The notes under the pieces: model-generated
What the model was told of the DNA's origin: nothing
The model's input: the letters and a program-made list of their open reading frames with translations, nothing else
Databases searched by the model: none
Program-made: the position numbers and the translations under genes
From: Chthoniobacterales bacterium
GTDB taxonomy: Bacteria > Verrucomicrobiota > Verrucomicrobiia > Chthoniobacterales > JAATET01
Assembly (NCBI GenBank): GCA_036569045.1
Contig: DATCRI010000086.1
Coordinates: 1-62,310 of the forward strand
Direction of reading: 5' to 3'
Length of the DNA: 62,310 nucleotides
Shown: piece by piece, positions 49,661-58,467 of the stretch
Layout: every line of letters starts with the position of its first letter
Numbering within the stretch: the first letter of the stretch is position 1

Positions 49661-49951
49661 TCAGGATTCGAGCACCGGGTGGTGCAGCGCAGGGTGGTGG
49701 CTGTGCATCTCGAAGATGTCGACCGAGTCCGGCGTCGTGAAGTCGAGCTGGCCCGCCTCGCGCTCGAGCTTCGTGCAGGAATTCTCCGCAGCTTCCGCCT
49801 GGGCGTTGAGGAGCCTGGCGAGCAGGCGGAACCCCTCCGGCGAGCCGGACAGATAAATGGCCCGTTTGCCGGAGTAAGTCGCGCCCGTCAGGATGCGCAG
49901 CGCGCTGGAAACATTCGCGTGGTCGGTGAGGATTTGATGGGACGTATTCAT
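49661..49951 (-). CDS. Small protein of unknown function with His-rich C-terminus
   Basis: 96 residues from the ATG at 49951. The central part (about 28-65: KRAIYLSGSPEGFRLLARLL) resembles the beta-strand/helix layout of some small proteins annotated as Imm32-like, but this is a weak impression. The C-terminus contains a histidine cluster, EMHSHHPALHHPVLES. No toxin gene is adjacent. It lies between the YkuD and amidase genes, suggesting co-expression with the latter only. Confidence 0.6.
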   Translation of the reverse strand: MNTSHQILTDHANVSSALRILTGATYSGKRAIYLSGSPEGFRLLARLLNAQAEAAENSCTKLEREAGQLDFTTPDSVDIFEMHSHHPALHHPVLES

Positions 49952-50019
49952 GGGGAAGGTTCGTTTGCCAAACTTTCGCCCAAGATTCGCCGTGCGAAAG
50001 CGGTTTTCCGACGCTTCCT

Positions 50020-50616
50020 TCAGAGGGCGCGATATTGCAGGATGCCCCTGGCAATCTGCGTGGCCAGCGCCTGCCGGTAATCCTTGCTCCGGGCCAGCGC
50101 GGTATCCTGCGGATTCGTGAGGAAGCCGCACTCCACGAGGGCGGAAACGAGCTTGTTCTTGCGCAGCACGTAGAACGTCGCGGGCTTCACGCCGCGATTC
50201 TCGCCCTTCGTCGTTGTCATCGCGCATCGTTGGATGCAGCGCGCGAGCACCGCCCCTTTCGAGGAGTTGTAGAATGCCTCGATGCCACACGCCCCCCGCC
50301 GCAGGCCCGAGTTGAAGTGAATGCTCACGAAGATCGCATTCCGCTGGGCGTTTGCGATTGCCACCCGCTGCGGCAGCGGGACGAACACGTCGGACGAACG
50401 CGTCATCACCGTGCGCAGCCCCGCCCGCTTCAGGCACGCCTGCACCCGCAGGGCCACGTCCAGGGCCACGTTCTTCTCGGGAATGATGTTCGAGGGAATG
50501 CCGCCGGCATCGTGCCCGCCATGCCCCGCATCGATCACCACGGTCGAGAAGGCGGCGCGGCCGCTCGCGGCCATCGCAAGGAGGTAAATCGCGAACAAAA
50601 ACGACCTCATCAGCAT
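50020..50616 (-). CDS. N-acetylmuramoyl-L-alanine amidase (AmiC type)
   Basis: 198 residues. A short signal peptide (about 1-22) is followed directly by an Amidase_3 domain. Zinc ligands are His32 in VIDAGHGGHD, Glu47 in IIPEKNV and His100 in SIHFNS; the catalytic Glu162 is in VECGFLTNPQD. It cleaves the stem peptide from muramic acid. There is no AMIN domain. The start is 50616 (MLMRSF) or 50610. Confidence 0.92.
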   Translation of the reverse strand: MLMRSFLFAIYLLAMAASGRAAFSTVVIDAGHGGHDAGGIPSNIIPEKNVALDVALRVQACLKRAGLRTVMTRSSDVFVPLPQRVAIANAQRNAIFVSIHFNSGLRRGACGIEAFYNSSKGAVLARCIQRCAMTTTKGENRGVKPATFYVLRKNKLVSALVECGFLTNPQDTALARSKDYRQALATQIARGILQYRAL

Positions 50617-50710
50617 GAGAGCGTTTGTAACGCTTTTCGGGATGAACGGCAGCCTTCTTTGCGACCAATTTCCGTTCATCACTCTCGCCGTTCGACCGCG
50701 AAAGACGACC

Positions 50711-50731
50711 TATGAATCTGAATTATTCATA
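50711..50731. promoter_or_regulatory. AT-rich inverted repeat upstream of the secreted unknown gene
   Basis: TATGAAT (50711-50717) and ATTCATA (50725-50731) are perfect inverted seven-mers around CTGAATT. The segment is much richer in A and T than its neighbours and lies 37 bases before the ATG at 50768. It could be a regulator site or overlap a -10 element (TATTCAT). The divergent amidase gene starts 95 bases away. Confidence 0.45.
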
Positions 50732-50767
50732 TTGCGAATCGTCCAGGAATTTGCATTAAATGGCCTC

Positions 50768-51307
50768 ATGAAAAACCTACTGGCAAAACCCCTTGTTTGC
50801 GCGACGATCGCCACCCTTCTCTGCTCGCCGGCAGCCCTCGCGAAGAGCAACCAACTGTTTGCGTTCGCCGGGAACTATTCCGGCCTCGTCAGCCTCGCGT
50901 CTCCCGGCGGCACCAGCGCCGGCACGGCTGTCGTCGTCATCAAAGTGCCGAAAAACGGAAAGTCGGCTTTCATCAGCTATGCCGCGACGATCGACTCCGG
51001 CGGGTCGACCTCGGTGCTCCCGGCCGACTTCACGCTGGCCAAGAATAAAACCATGTCGACGACGGACCTCGGCATCGGCATTGCCGGCACAAACAACGCC
51101 CACCCCGGCACCGGCAACTGGTCCCAGAAAAAGCGGAAGCTCACGATGTTTGCCACCAACGGCGACATGAATCTCACTGGCATCGGCGTCGTGAAAGATT
51201 CGCGCAAGAAACGGAAACTCACCCTCACCCTCGTGTCGTCCGATGCCGGCGGCTCGAATGTCTTCACGACCGTTCTCAGTGCGAAGAAGCCGAAGGTGAA
51301 CAAGTAA
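50768..51307 (+). CDS. Secreted protein of unknown function
   Basis: 179 residues. The signal peptide (about 1-25, ending SPAALAKSN) is followed by a beta-rich body with several Gly/Ser/Thr-rich strands and lysine clusters (KKRKLTM, SRKKRKLTLTL). It begins with AFAGNYSGLVS, suggesting a small beta-barrel or lipocalin-like start. No catalytic motif is seen. The ATG at 50768 is used because it gives a proper signal sequence. It is monocistronic with a strong 3' hairpin. Confidence 0.75.
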   Translation: MKNLLAKPLVCATIATLLCSPAALAKSNQLFAFAGNYSGLVSLASPGGTSAGTAVVVIKVPKNGKSAFISYAATIDSGGSTSVLPADFTLAKNKTMSTTDLGIGIAGTNNAHPGTGNWSQKKRKLTMFATNGDMNLTGIGVVKDSRKKRKLTLTLVSSDAGGSNVFTTVLSAKKPKVNK

Positions 51308-51318
51308 CCTTCGCAAAA

Positions 51319-51376
51319 GCTCCCGCCCCTCTTCCGGTCGATCGCCGGCCGGAAGAGCGCCCGATCCAACGGGAGC
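51319..51376. terminator. Bidirectional nested hairpin between convergent genes
   Basis: GCTCCCG (51319-51325) pairs with CGGGAGC (51370-51376), and inside it CTCTTCCGG (51329-51337) pairs with CCGGAAGAG (51349-51357). On the minus strand it is followed by TTTT. A second dyad, TCCGGATC/GATCCGGA, follows at 51381-51400. It separates the convergent genes ending at 51307 and 51407. Confidence 0.65.
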
Positions 51377-51406
51377 CTTCTCCGGATCCGTCGATCCGGA
51401 AACCTT

Positions 51407-51799
51407 TCACAGGACCTGACCGAAGCTCACGTCGTAGCCGTCGAGATCCTGGATCCCAAACTCCCGGCAGCCGTAGGGCTGGGTGCAGGGGCCGTAGTCG
51501 ATCGTGGCGCCCCGGGAGACGAACTCCGCGTGGAGGGCGTCGGCATCCGAGACCCAGAAATAGGCCTGGCAGAGCTTGGGCGAGACGGTCCAATGCGGGA
51601 CGACGTGGGCCGGATTCTCGGCCTGCTTGAGCATGAGATACATGCCGTCGCGATGCAGGATCACGAAGGACGGCGGTTCGCCGTAAAATTCGTCATCCGC
51701 AAAACCGAGCGCATCCCGGTAGTGCGCCGCCGCGGCGAAGACGTCCCGCACGAGAAAGACCGGCGCGCTGGCGGTGAGCTTCGGTGTTTGCGGATTCAT
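51407..51799 (-). CDS. VOC (glyoxalase/bleomycin-resistance-like) family protein
   Basis: 130 residues with the paired beta-alpha-beta-beta-beta layout of the VOC superfamily. Recognisable stretches are PVFLVRDVFAAAAHYRDALG and the second half DADALHAEFVSRGATI, then EFGIQDLDGYDVSFGQ. Metal ligands cannot be settled by eye. Function is unspecified; VOC proteins include glyoxalases, dioxygenases and resistance proteins. It starts six bases after the GT28 gene stop. Confidence 0.85.
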   Translation of the reverse strand: MNPQTPKLTASAPVFLVRDVFAAAAHYRDALGFADDEFYGEPPSFVILHRDGMYLMLKQAENPAHVVPHWTVSPKLCQAYFWVSDADALHAEFVSRGATIDYGPCTQPYGCREFGIQDLDGYDVSFGQVL

Positions 51800-51805
51800 C
51801 GCGGA

Positions 51806-52999
51806 TCAGCCTTCGGAGACGGCCTCTCGCATTTTCTTCTCCTCCTTGCGGGAGATGCGGCGTGGCTCGGGCTGGAGCTCGTAAAGGACGGCGTCGGCGA
51901 CGGTGCGAGCCGCGGCGGGACGTCCGAGGCGACGACAATTCGCGGCCATGTAGGCAAGACGCTCGGGATCGTTGAGGAGCGTCGAAAGCTTGTGCGCGAG
52001 GAGCGTGACCTCGGTGCATTTGATGGCGGCGCCGTTCTCGAGCAGCATGTCGGCATTGCGTTCCTCCTGCCCGCCGATGGGATCGAGAATCACCATGGGC
52101 AGCCCGCTCGCTAGGGCTTCGGCGGTCGTGAGGCCGCCCGGTTTCGTGAGGATGAGTGTGGCGATGCCCATCAGCTCGCGCATCTCGGTCGTATAGCCGA
52201 GGACGTGAAAGCGCCCGCGATCGTCCGAGGTCATCTCGGCGATCTGGTTCTTCAGGTCTTCGTTGCGGCCGCAGATCACGACGACCTGGAAAGCCGCGTC
52301 GGCGTCCGTCATGCCGAGCAGGCGCTTGACGACCGCCGCTGCGGGGCTGAGACCGAGCGTGCCACCGGCCAGGAGAAGCACGGGACGGGCGGGATCGAGT
52401 CCATGCCGGGCGAAAACGGCGTCGCGATCGACGGATTGCTCGAAGGCGGGATCGATCGGGATTCCCGAGACCGTGATGCGGTCGGCGGGAAGGCCGAGCG
52501 CCTCCATGTGGATCTTGTCCTCGTCCTGCGAGACGAAGTAATGATGGAACGCGCGGGCAAGCCACATCGCGTGAAAGTGATAGTCGGTCACGACGATCGA
52601 GAGCTTCGTCTCGACGGTCTTGCGGCGCAGCAAGTGCGCGATCACCCCCGCCGGCATGAAATGCGTGCAGATGATGTGGTCCGGATGGAAGTCCTTGATG
52701 AGGCTGATGAGCGGCTGGGCCTGGGCGAGATCGAGCAGCACGCGCACGCGATCGGTCGCCCACGGATCGTCGCTCGTCTCATACCACCAGCCGAGGAAGT
52801 GCGGGGTGACCTCCGACAGCCGCTTGTAGAGGCCCGAGTAAAACTGCTTGTGGAGGGGATTCGTGTGATCGAGCGAATCGTCGGAAAGAACTTCTCCCAC
52901 TTCGGGATGGGCGCGGAATGCGCGATCGAGGGCGTCGGCTGCCTTCATGTGGCCGGAGCCCACCGAGGCCGAAAGGATCATGACACGCTTCTTCTCCAT
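51806..52999 (-). CDS. GT28-type glycosyltransferase (diacylglycerol glucosyltransferase/MGDG synthase-like)
   Basis: 397 residues. N-terminal acceptor domain with SASVGSGHMKAADALDRAFR, and C-terminal UDP-sugar-binding domain with TKPGGLTTAEALASGLPMVI and GGQEERNADMLLENGAA. This pattern is shared by MurG, MGDG synthase and processive UgtP-type enzymes; the SGH start favours the diacylglycerol glycosyltransferase group. It would make membrane glycolipids at the inner membrane. The start at 52999 (MEKKRVMILSAS) follows a hairpin that contains the ribosome-binding site. Confidence 0.9.
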   Translation of the reverse strand: MEKKRVMILSASVGSGHMKAADALDRAFRAHPEVGEVLSDDSLDHTNPLHKQFYSGLYKRLSEVTPHFLGWWYETSDDPWATDRVRVLLDLAQAQPLISLIKDFHPDHIICTHFMPAGVIAHLLRRKTVETKLSIVVTDYHFHAMWLARAFHHYFVSQDEDKIHMEALGLPADRITVSGIPIDPAFEQSVDRDAVFARHGLDPARPVLLLAGGTLGLSPAAAVVKRLLGMTDADAAFQVVVICGRNEDLKNQIAEMTSDDRGRFHVLGYTTEMRELMGIATLILTKPGGLTTAEALASGLPMVILDPIGGQEERNADMLLENGAAIKCTEVTLLAHKLSTLLNDPERLAYMAANCRRLGRPAAARTVADAVLYELQPEPRRISRKEEKKMREAVSEG

Positions 53000-53015
53000 G
53001 GAGGGGATGCCCTCC
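53000..53015 (-). promoter_or_regulatory. Hairpin that pairs the ribosome-binding site of the GT28 gene
   Basis: In the mRNA sense the sequence reads GGAGGG-CATC-CCCTCC directly before the ATG. The Shine-Dalgarno-like GGAGGG is ten bases from the start and is exactly complementary to the CCCTCC that touches the start codon. A perfect six-base-pair stem would hide the ribosome-binding site. Confidence 0.5.
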
Positions 53016-53113
53016 AAAGTGGCGCGTCCGAGCCTGCGGCGCGAGGGAGAAATGCGGCGAACGTGGGGTCGGCCTCGGAAAATGTGACTCCGCCGATCAG
53101 GCCAGGCCATCGT

Positions 53114-53518
53114 CTACCCGACCGTCGCACGCTTTTGCCGCAGGCGCTCCGCCCAGCCCGCGAAGCCGCCCTCGATGCCATCGGCGGCGATGCCATTGTC
53201 CACCGCGATGCCGCATGCCCACTCGGCCAGCTCGAGCTGGCCTTCCTGCTCGTAATTCCGCGCCAGCACGCGGAGGATCTCGCCGTGGGGCTTCACGCCG
53301 GGGCCGAAGGGCTCGGGATCCTTGTAGAATGCGTCGACGTAGACCTCGCTGAGGAAGCGGGCCATCGTGGGCCGGGCGCGCTGCATCACTTCGACGGCGC
53401 GCACGAAGAACTCGCCGCGCTCGGCCGGGTCCTCGAGCTTCTCGATCGCCGCAAGCACCGCCTCGCGGCTGCCGCGCCGCCAGAGCCAGTCCAACCGCTC
53501 GCGTTGTGCATCCATCAC
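53114..53518 (-). CDS. Protein of unknown function, helical
   Basis: 134 residues with several predicted amphipathic helices, e.g. RERLDWLWRRGSREAVLAAI and HGEILRVLARNYEQEGQLEL, resembling tetratricopeptide-like helical pairs. No signal peptide or catalytic motif. It lies upstream of the GT28 gene in the same direction with a 114-base gap. Function unknown. Confidence 0.7.
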   Translation of the reverse strand: MMDAQRERLDWLWRRGSREAVLAAIEKLEDPAERGEFFVRAVEVMQRARPTMARFLSEVYVDAFYKDPEPFGPGVKPHGEILRVLARNYEQEGQLELAEWACGIAVDNGIAADGIEGGFAGWAERLRQKRATVG

Positions 53519-53564
53519 CCTGCAAGCCTCCTACCAGAAAGGCGCGGCCCGGCCAAGCGCCCAC

Positions 53565-54521
53565 TTAGCCGTCGGCGGACGCGCGCCGGCACGCGAGCAG
53601 GATGGCCTCGACGTGGCGATGGTCCGTGCCGCAGCAGCCGCCGAGCACGGTGACGTGCGGCATTTTTCGGAGCAGGTCGCGATGGCGGCAGCCGAGATCG
53701 GCGGGATCGCCCTCGTCGAGATCGGGAGCATCGTTGAGCTCGGCGTGGCTGCGCATCGAGGAGTTTGCGCGGATGCCCCGGATGCGGCGCAGCCACGGTT
53801 CGCCCGCCGTCAGAGCGGCCTCGAAATGCACGGGGTGCGCGCAGTTGATCATGTAATACGCGGGCGGCGCGCTGGTGGCGGCGTCCACGGTTTCGATGGC
53901 CTCGCGGAGCGTCAGGCCGCCGGGCAGCCGGCCGTCGGTCTCGAGAGTGAAGGAGATCACCGCCGGGATGTCCAGTGCCTCCGCGGCCCGGGCGATGCCG
54001 ACAGCCTCCTCGATGTAGTTCATGGTAAACGCGCTCACGAGGTCCGCCCCGGCGTCGCGCAGCGTGCGGACCTGCGCCGTGTGGTAGCGCGCCGCCTCGT
54101 CGGCATTCATCAGCGCGGAGGGGGCATAGCCGTCGCCGCGCGGCCCGACGCAGCCGCTGACGACGATCGGCGTCGCGGCGGTCTCGAATTCCTCGCGAAC
54201 CTCGTGCATGAGGCCGATGCCCTGGCGGTTGGCCTCCGCCAGCGTTTCCGGCGTGTAGCCGAGCTGCGCGCCCCAATCGGGGTTCGCCCGCCAGGTCGGG
54301 CTCTCGAGCACGAAGCCCACGCCGTGCCGCCGCGCGAGGCCGGCATAGGTGCGGTAATATTTCCGCAAGGCCGCGCGGCCCTCCGATGTGGCGAGCAGGG
54401 TGAAGCCCGCAAAGAGCGGCAGATCGATGCCCTCGTGAAAAATGAGGGTTGTTTCCATGCCGCCGTCGGTGAGGAAAAGGTCGCCGGAGAGTTGGGGAAG
54501 GGTCTGTCGGGATGCAATCAT
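53565..54521 (-). CDS. Homocysteine S-methyltransferase family protein
   Basis: 318 residues. The N-terminal FLTDGGMETTLIFHEGIDL and the three zinc-cysteine ligands, Cys227 in MINCAHP and Cys296-Cys297 in LGGCCGTD, match the family of betaine- or S-methylmethionine-dependent homocysteine methyltransferases. It makes methionine from homocysteine. The methyl donor cannot be told. The ATG at 54521 (MIASRQTLPQLSG) is chosen because longer reading enters the 3' end of the frameshifted gene. Confidence 0.92.
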   Translation of the reverse strand: MIASRQTLPQLSGDLFLTDGGMETTLIFHEGIDLPLFAGFTLLATSEGRAALRKYYRTYAGLARRHGVGFVLESPTWRANPDWGAQLGYTPETLAEANRQGIGLMHEVREEFETAATPIVVSGCVGPRGDGYAPSALMNADEAARYHTAQVRTLRDAGADLVSAFTMNYIEEAVGIARAAEALDIPAVISFTLETDGRLPGGLTLREAIETVDAATSAPPAYYMINCAHPVHFEAALTAGEPWLRRIRGIRANSSMRSHAELNDAPDLDEGDPADLGCRHRDLLRKMPHVTVLGGCCGTDHRHVEAILLACRRASADG

Positions 54522-54535
54522 TGGTGTTGGTGAAT

Positions 54536-56360
54536 TCACCCTGTGGGCGTGAGTTCGCCCCTCACATTGTGAGGCGGCGCGTGGACCTGCCATTCGACGG
54601 CGCGCTCGGGCCGGTAGGAGCAGAAAGCGCCGATGCGGATGGAGTTCGCCAGATGCCGGGCCAGCGCGGGATACACCGCCTCGAGCTTTCGGATCGCGCT
54701 CCGGATGCGCCACGTCACCGCGGTGCGCGCCTTCTCCGCGGAATCGCCCGCCTTGCGGAGCCGTCCGCCGAGCCCGGTGGCCCGCTTGATCTCGCGCTCC
54801 AGCTCATCGCGCTCCTCCTCGAAGCGACTGGCGCGCGCGGCGTCGCCGGCCTCCCCGGCCTCGGCGAGGTCGGCCTCGATCTCCCGCAGTCGCGCGCGGT
54901 AGGCGCGACGCGCCTCTTCGTCGATGATCTCGACCCCGGCGGAGCGGACCGCTTCACCGGCCAGATCCACGCTGGCCACTTCGTCCCCGGCCCGCGCCAG
55001 CAGGCGCGCGATGTCGAGGAACCCGCGCAGCTCCGGCATCTGCGCGACCTGGTGCTCGAAGGCAAGCGTCCACAACGTCCCCTCGCGGCGGAAGACATTC
55101 GCGATCGGCCAGGTGAGCACTGCGGGCCGCTCCGGGGCGACGGCCGCGCCCTCCTCGAGCCCCGCGAGCCGCAGCCCCTCCGCGAGGTGCGCGATGTCCT
55201 CGTCGCGCCGGTAGGGATTCACATGCAGGATCCAGCGGAACAGCTCTCCGGAGCCGGCCTCGGCGCCGCAGAGGATCCGGCGGCGGAAGTCCTCGCGAAA
55301 CTCCTCGAGGAAGGCTGTCGCGCGCTCCCGGTCGCCAAGATACGCGCACGCGGCCGCCCGGAAGACCGGCACATCGACGACCATCTGCGGCGGTGTTCTC
55401 GCGGCGACGGCGAGGAACTCCTCGTAGCGCCGCAGCGGGAAAAGCGGCGGCGCCGCGTAGCAGTAATACCACGCCGGACCGAGCGGATTCAGTGCGAGCG
55501 CCCGCTCCGCCAGCTCCCGGCCGAGTTCGGGACTCCCCTGGAAAGTCTGGCAGCTCGCGAGCTGCACGAGCAGCCCGGCGTCGTTCGGCGCCAGCCGCAG
55601 GGCGCGGTCGAAACGCGCGCCCGCCCGGTCGAACTCGCGACGGTATTGCTCGATGCGGCCAAGGATGAGCTGCACGGCCGCATCGTCCGCGTCCAGCGCC
55701 TCGGCCTGCCGCGCGTAGTCGTAAGCGAGCTTCTCCTTCTCCTCCCAGCGGCCCCAGACCTGGCAGCTCCATTCGTTGAAATGAGAAAGCGAGAGCCCAC
55801 CCAGCGCCCGGGCGCAATGCGGGTCCGCCTCGAGCGCGCGCTCGAAGAACCGTCGCCCCTCCTCGTCCGCGTCGCCGATGCCGCGCTGCAGGCATTCCAT
55901 GCCGCGCAACCAGCATTCGTAGGCAGCAAGCGTCGTGATTCGCCGGCGGCGGGCCGCCCCGAGCAGCGACTGGTCGATCTGGCCGGCCAGGGCATTCGCC
56001 ACTTTCGCGGCGATCTCGTCGTGCGTTTCGGGGAGATTCCCGCCGTCATAACGCCCGGCCCAAAGGTGGCGGCCGCTCGCCGCCTCGATCAACTGCGCGG
56101 CGATCCGCAGCGTTCCGCCCATCCGCCGCACGCTGCCTTTCAGTAAATATCCCGCCCCGAGCCGGCGGCCGAGCGCCGCGTCGTCGAGCGCCTCCTCCCC
56201 GGCCGCGAACACCGAGTGCCGCGATCACGCCGAAGGCGGGGAAACGCGCCATCTCGGCAATAAGATCGTGCAGGAAGCCTGTCGCCAGTCGCGCATCCTC
56301 CGGCAGGCCGGAGAGATTCTCGAAGGGCAGCAAGGCCAGCGTGACGTTCGGTCGCCTCAT
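54536..56360 (-). pseudogene. TolB-like/TPR signalling protein split by a frameshift
   Basis: From the ATG at 56360 the first 46 codons (MRRPNVTLALLPFENLSG...PAFGVIAA) are in one frame. The continuation (VFAAGEEALDD, LGAGYLLKGSVRRMGGTLRI, HLWAGRYDG, then TPR repeats) is in the next frame. The switch falls at 56219-56222. The N-terminal part is the TolB/FlgO-like domain seen downstream of adenylate cyclase or winged-helix domains. The TPR region covers about residues 140-420. The C-terminal GLGGRLRKAGDSAEKAR and FCSYRPERAVEW match the tail of such proteins. Restoring the frame would give about 608 residues. It is a true mutation, a phase-variable site or a sequence error. Confidence 0.82.
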
Positions 56361-56495
56361 GGTGGACAACGTCCTCGCTACCGAAAAGGACCGCCAGGGA
56401 AAAGCCGACGGTGACTTTCCGCACGCCCCCGCCGCCATGTCACGAAGTTGTCGCCAGGTTGTGCGCTCCGGCGATGACGGGCAATTCCGCTGCGC

Positions 56496-58337
56496 ATGAA
56501 ATCTTCCCGTTTCCTTTTCACCGCCGCGTTTCTTGGCGCCGCCGCGACCTCCCCTGCCCAAAGCCTCGAGTTCCTGACGCAGACCTCCGTTCCCACTGGC
56601 GCGGAGATTCTTTCCTTTTCCAAGGACGAGAACACCGTCGCCTCCACCGTGGGGTCGGCCGGCGTGCAGCTCTTCACGCTCAATGCCGACGGCAGCCTCA
56701 CCGCCCGCGGCGGCGTGCTCTCCTACGCCGCGGAGTTCTCGAGCGCCCTCGGCGCGGTAAGTTCCGTCGCGCTCGACCCGCTGGGCCGTGGGTTCGGCGT
56801 CGCCTCCCTCATCCCGACGGCGAATGGCACGACCGCGGGCCGCGTCGCCTTCTTCAACTACCGCGCCGGCTCGGTCGCCTCGATCGTCACGCTCGACGTG
56901 GGCTTCCATCCGGACAACGTCTCGTTCTCGCGCGATGGCAAAAAGGTCTTCGTCGCGAACGAGGGAGAATTCACCACCGGCGGCGCGACGGACGCCCCGG
57001 GCTCCGTGAGCGTGATCGACCTCTCCGGCGTCACCAACCTCGCCAGCGTGGCCACGCTCACGAACGCGAACGTCAACACGATCGACTTCCAGGCCGCAAA
57101 CCTCGCGACCGGCGTGACGCTCGACGCGCTGCGCTTTAACGACAACTCCGCCGGCGCGATCGCGAATCGTTTCCGCCACGTCGAGCCGGAATACATCACC
57201 GAGGGCGACGGCAAAATTTATGTGACCCTGCAGGAAAACAACGCCATCGCGGAGCTTTCGCTCACCGGCGCGAACGCGAACAAATGGACCGCGATCCATC
57301 CGCTCGGCACGATCACGCAGACCATCGACGCCTCCGACAAGGACGGCGCCGGCGGCACGGCCCTCGCCCTCGTGGACGATGTCGTGAAAGGCATGCCCAT
57401 GCCCGACACGATGGCGTCGTTCACGGCCGGCGGCACGCGATTCCTCGTCACCGCGAACGAAGGCGACTTCCGCGTGGATGACGGCGACCGCATCCGAGTG
57501 AAGGATTTCACAGGAGTGGAGGCAGGCGTCACGATCGACCGGACAGACGCCGCGTTCGGCCGCCTGCGGGTGCTGAAGGACGTCAGCGATCCCGATGGCG
57601 ATGGCCTGCTCGACGAACCCGTCATGCCCGGCACCCGATCGTTCTCGATCTGGAATGCCACCACCGGTGCGCTCGTGAAGGACTCCGGCAGCCTCGAGCC
57701 GCTTTTGCTCACGCTCGATCCCACCCGGCACAACATCAACGCCGAGTCCGGCACCGCCGTCTTGGACGCGCGCTCGCCGGACAAGGGCCCCGAACCCGAG
57801 GCCATCGCCACCGGCGACATCAACGGCCACCGCTACCTCTTCGTCGGCCTCGAGCGGCAGGACGGCCTGCTGATGTTCGACGCAACAAACCCCGCCGAAC
57901 CGACCCACGTCGCTTACGTGAATAATTTTGCCGAAGGCCTCATCGCGCCGGAGTGCATCCTCTTCATCAAGGGCGCGGACAATCCCACCGGCGAGGCCCT
58001 GCTACTCGTCGGCTACGAGATCAGCGGAACGATCGGCGCCTACAAAGTCACCGGAGCTCCCGCGAAGGCGGAGCCTGCGACCCCCGTCCCGCCCACCCTC
58101 GGCCTTAAGAAAAAGCTCGCGGTCGATGAGGCCGAAGACACCGCGCGGGTGAAAGGCCGGGCCTCCGCCGACACCGTTCGCGTGCTCGTGAACGGCAAGC
58201 GCGCCCGCGGCACGACAAAGTGGCGCCTCACCGTCAAATTCCCACTCGGCAAGGACAAGCTGCGCCTGCGCGTCGTCGCCTACGCCGCCGACGGCACAGC
58301 TTCGGCGCCCTCGTTCATCACGCTGCATCGCCGTTAA
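56496..58337 (+). CDS. Secreted choice-of-anchor I domain (beta-propeller) protein
   Basis: 613 residues. A signal peptide (about 1-22) precedes a large propeller-like domain with SVALDPLGRGFGVA, GFHPDNVSFSRDGKKVFVANEGE, EPEYITEGDGKIYVTLQENNAIAELSLTGA and DKGPEPEAIATGDINGHRYLFVG. This matches the choice-of-anchor I family, often found in exported proteins with alkaline-phosphatase-like or esterase domains. The last 90 residues form an Ig-like Lys/Ala-rich domain; no sorting signal is visible. The enzymatic role is unknown. A strong terminator follows. Confidence 0.85.
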   Translation: MKSSRFLFTAAFLGAAATSPAQSLEFLTQTSVPTGAEILSFSKDENTVASTVGSAGVQLFTLNADGSLTARGGVLSYAAEFSSALGAVSSVALDPLGRGFGVASLIPTANGTTAGRVAFFNYRAGSVASIVTLDVGFHPDNVSFSRDGKKVFVANEGEFTTGGATDAPGSVSVIDLSGVTNLASVATLTNANVNTIDFQAANLATGVTLDALRFNDNSAGAIANRFRHVEPEYITEGDGKIYVTLQENNAIAELSLTGANANKWTAIHPLGTITQTIDASDKDGAGGTALALVDDVVKGMPMPDTMASFTAGGTRFLVTANEGDFRVDDGDRIRVKDFTGVEAGVTIDRTDAAFGRLRVLKDVSDPDGDGLLDEPVMPGTRSFSIWNATTGALVKDSGSLEPLLLTLDPTRHNINAESGTAVLDARSPDKGPEPEAIATGDINGHRYLFVGLERQDGLLMFDATNPAEPTHVAYVNNFAEGLIAPECILFIKGADNPTGEALLLVGYEISGTIGAYKVTGAPAKAEPATPVPPTLGLKKKLAVDEAEDTARVKGRASADTVRVLVNGKRARGTTKWRLTVKFPLGKDKLRLRVVAYAADGTASAPSFITLHRR

Positions 58338-58358
58338 GCCTTCCGAGCCATCTTTTCC

Positions 58359-58397
58359 GCGGGGCGTTCTTTCGAGGGCGCCCCGCTTTTTTTTTTT
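58359..58397 (+). terminator. Strong intrinsic terminator
   Basis: GCGGGGCG (58359-58366) pairs with CGCCCCGC (58379-58386) across a 12-base loop and is followed by eleven consecutive T residues (58387-58397). It isolates the choice-of-anchor gene from the MoeB-like gene that starts 71 bases on. Confidence 0.95.
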
Positions 58398-58467
58398 GCG
58401 CCGCGTCATATCCCCGCCGGCCACTTGCATCGCCCCGGCTTCGCCGCTAAGGTCGTCCGCTCGACTT

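Noticed and set aside
49661-49951. Toxin-immunity pair
   Set aside because: No toxin-like gene flanks this small gene; neighbours encode cell-wall enzymes with signal peptides.
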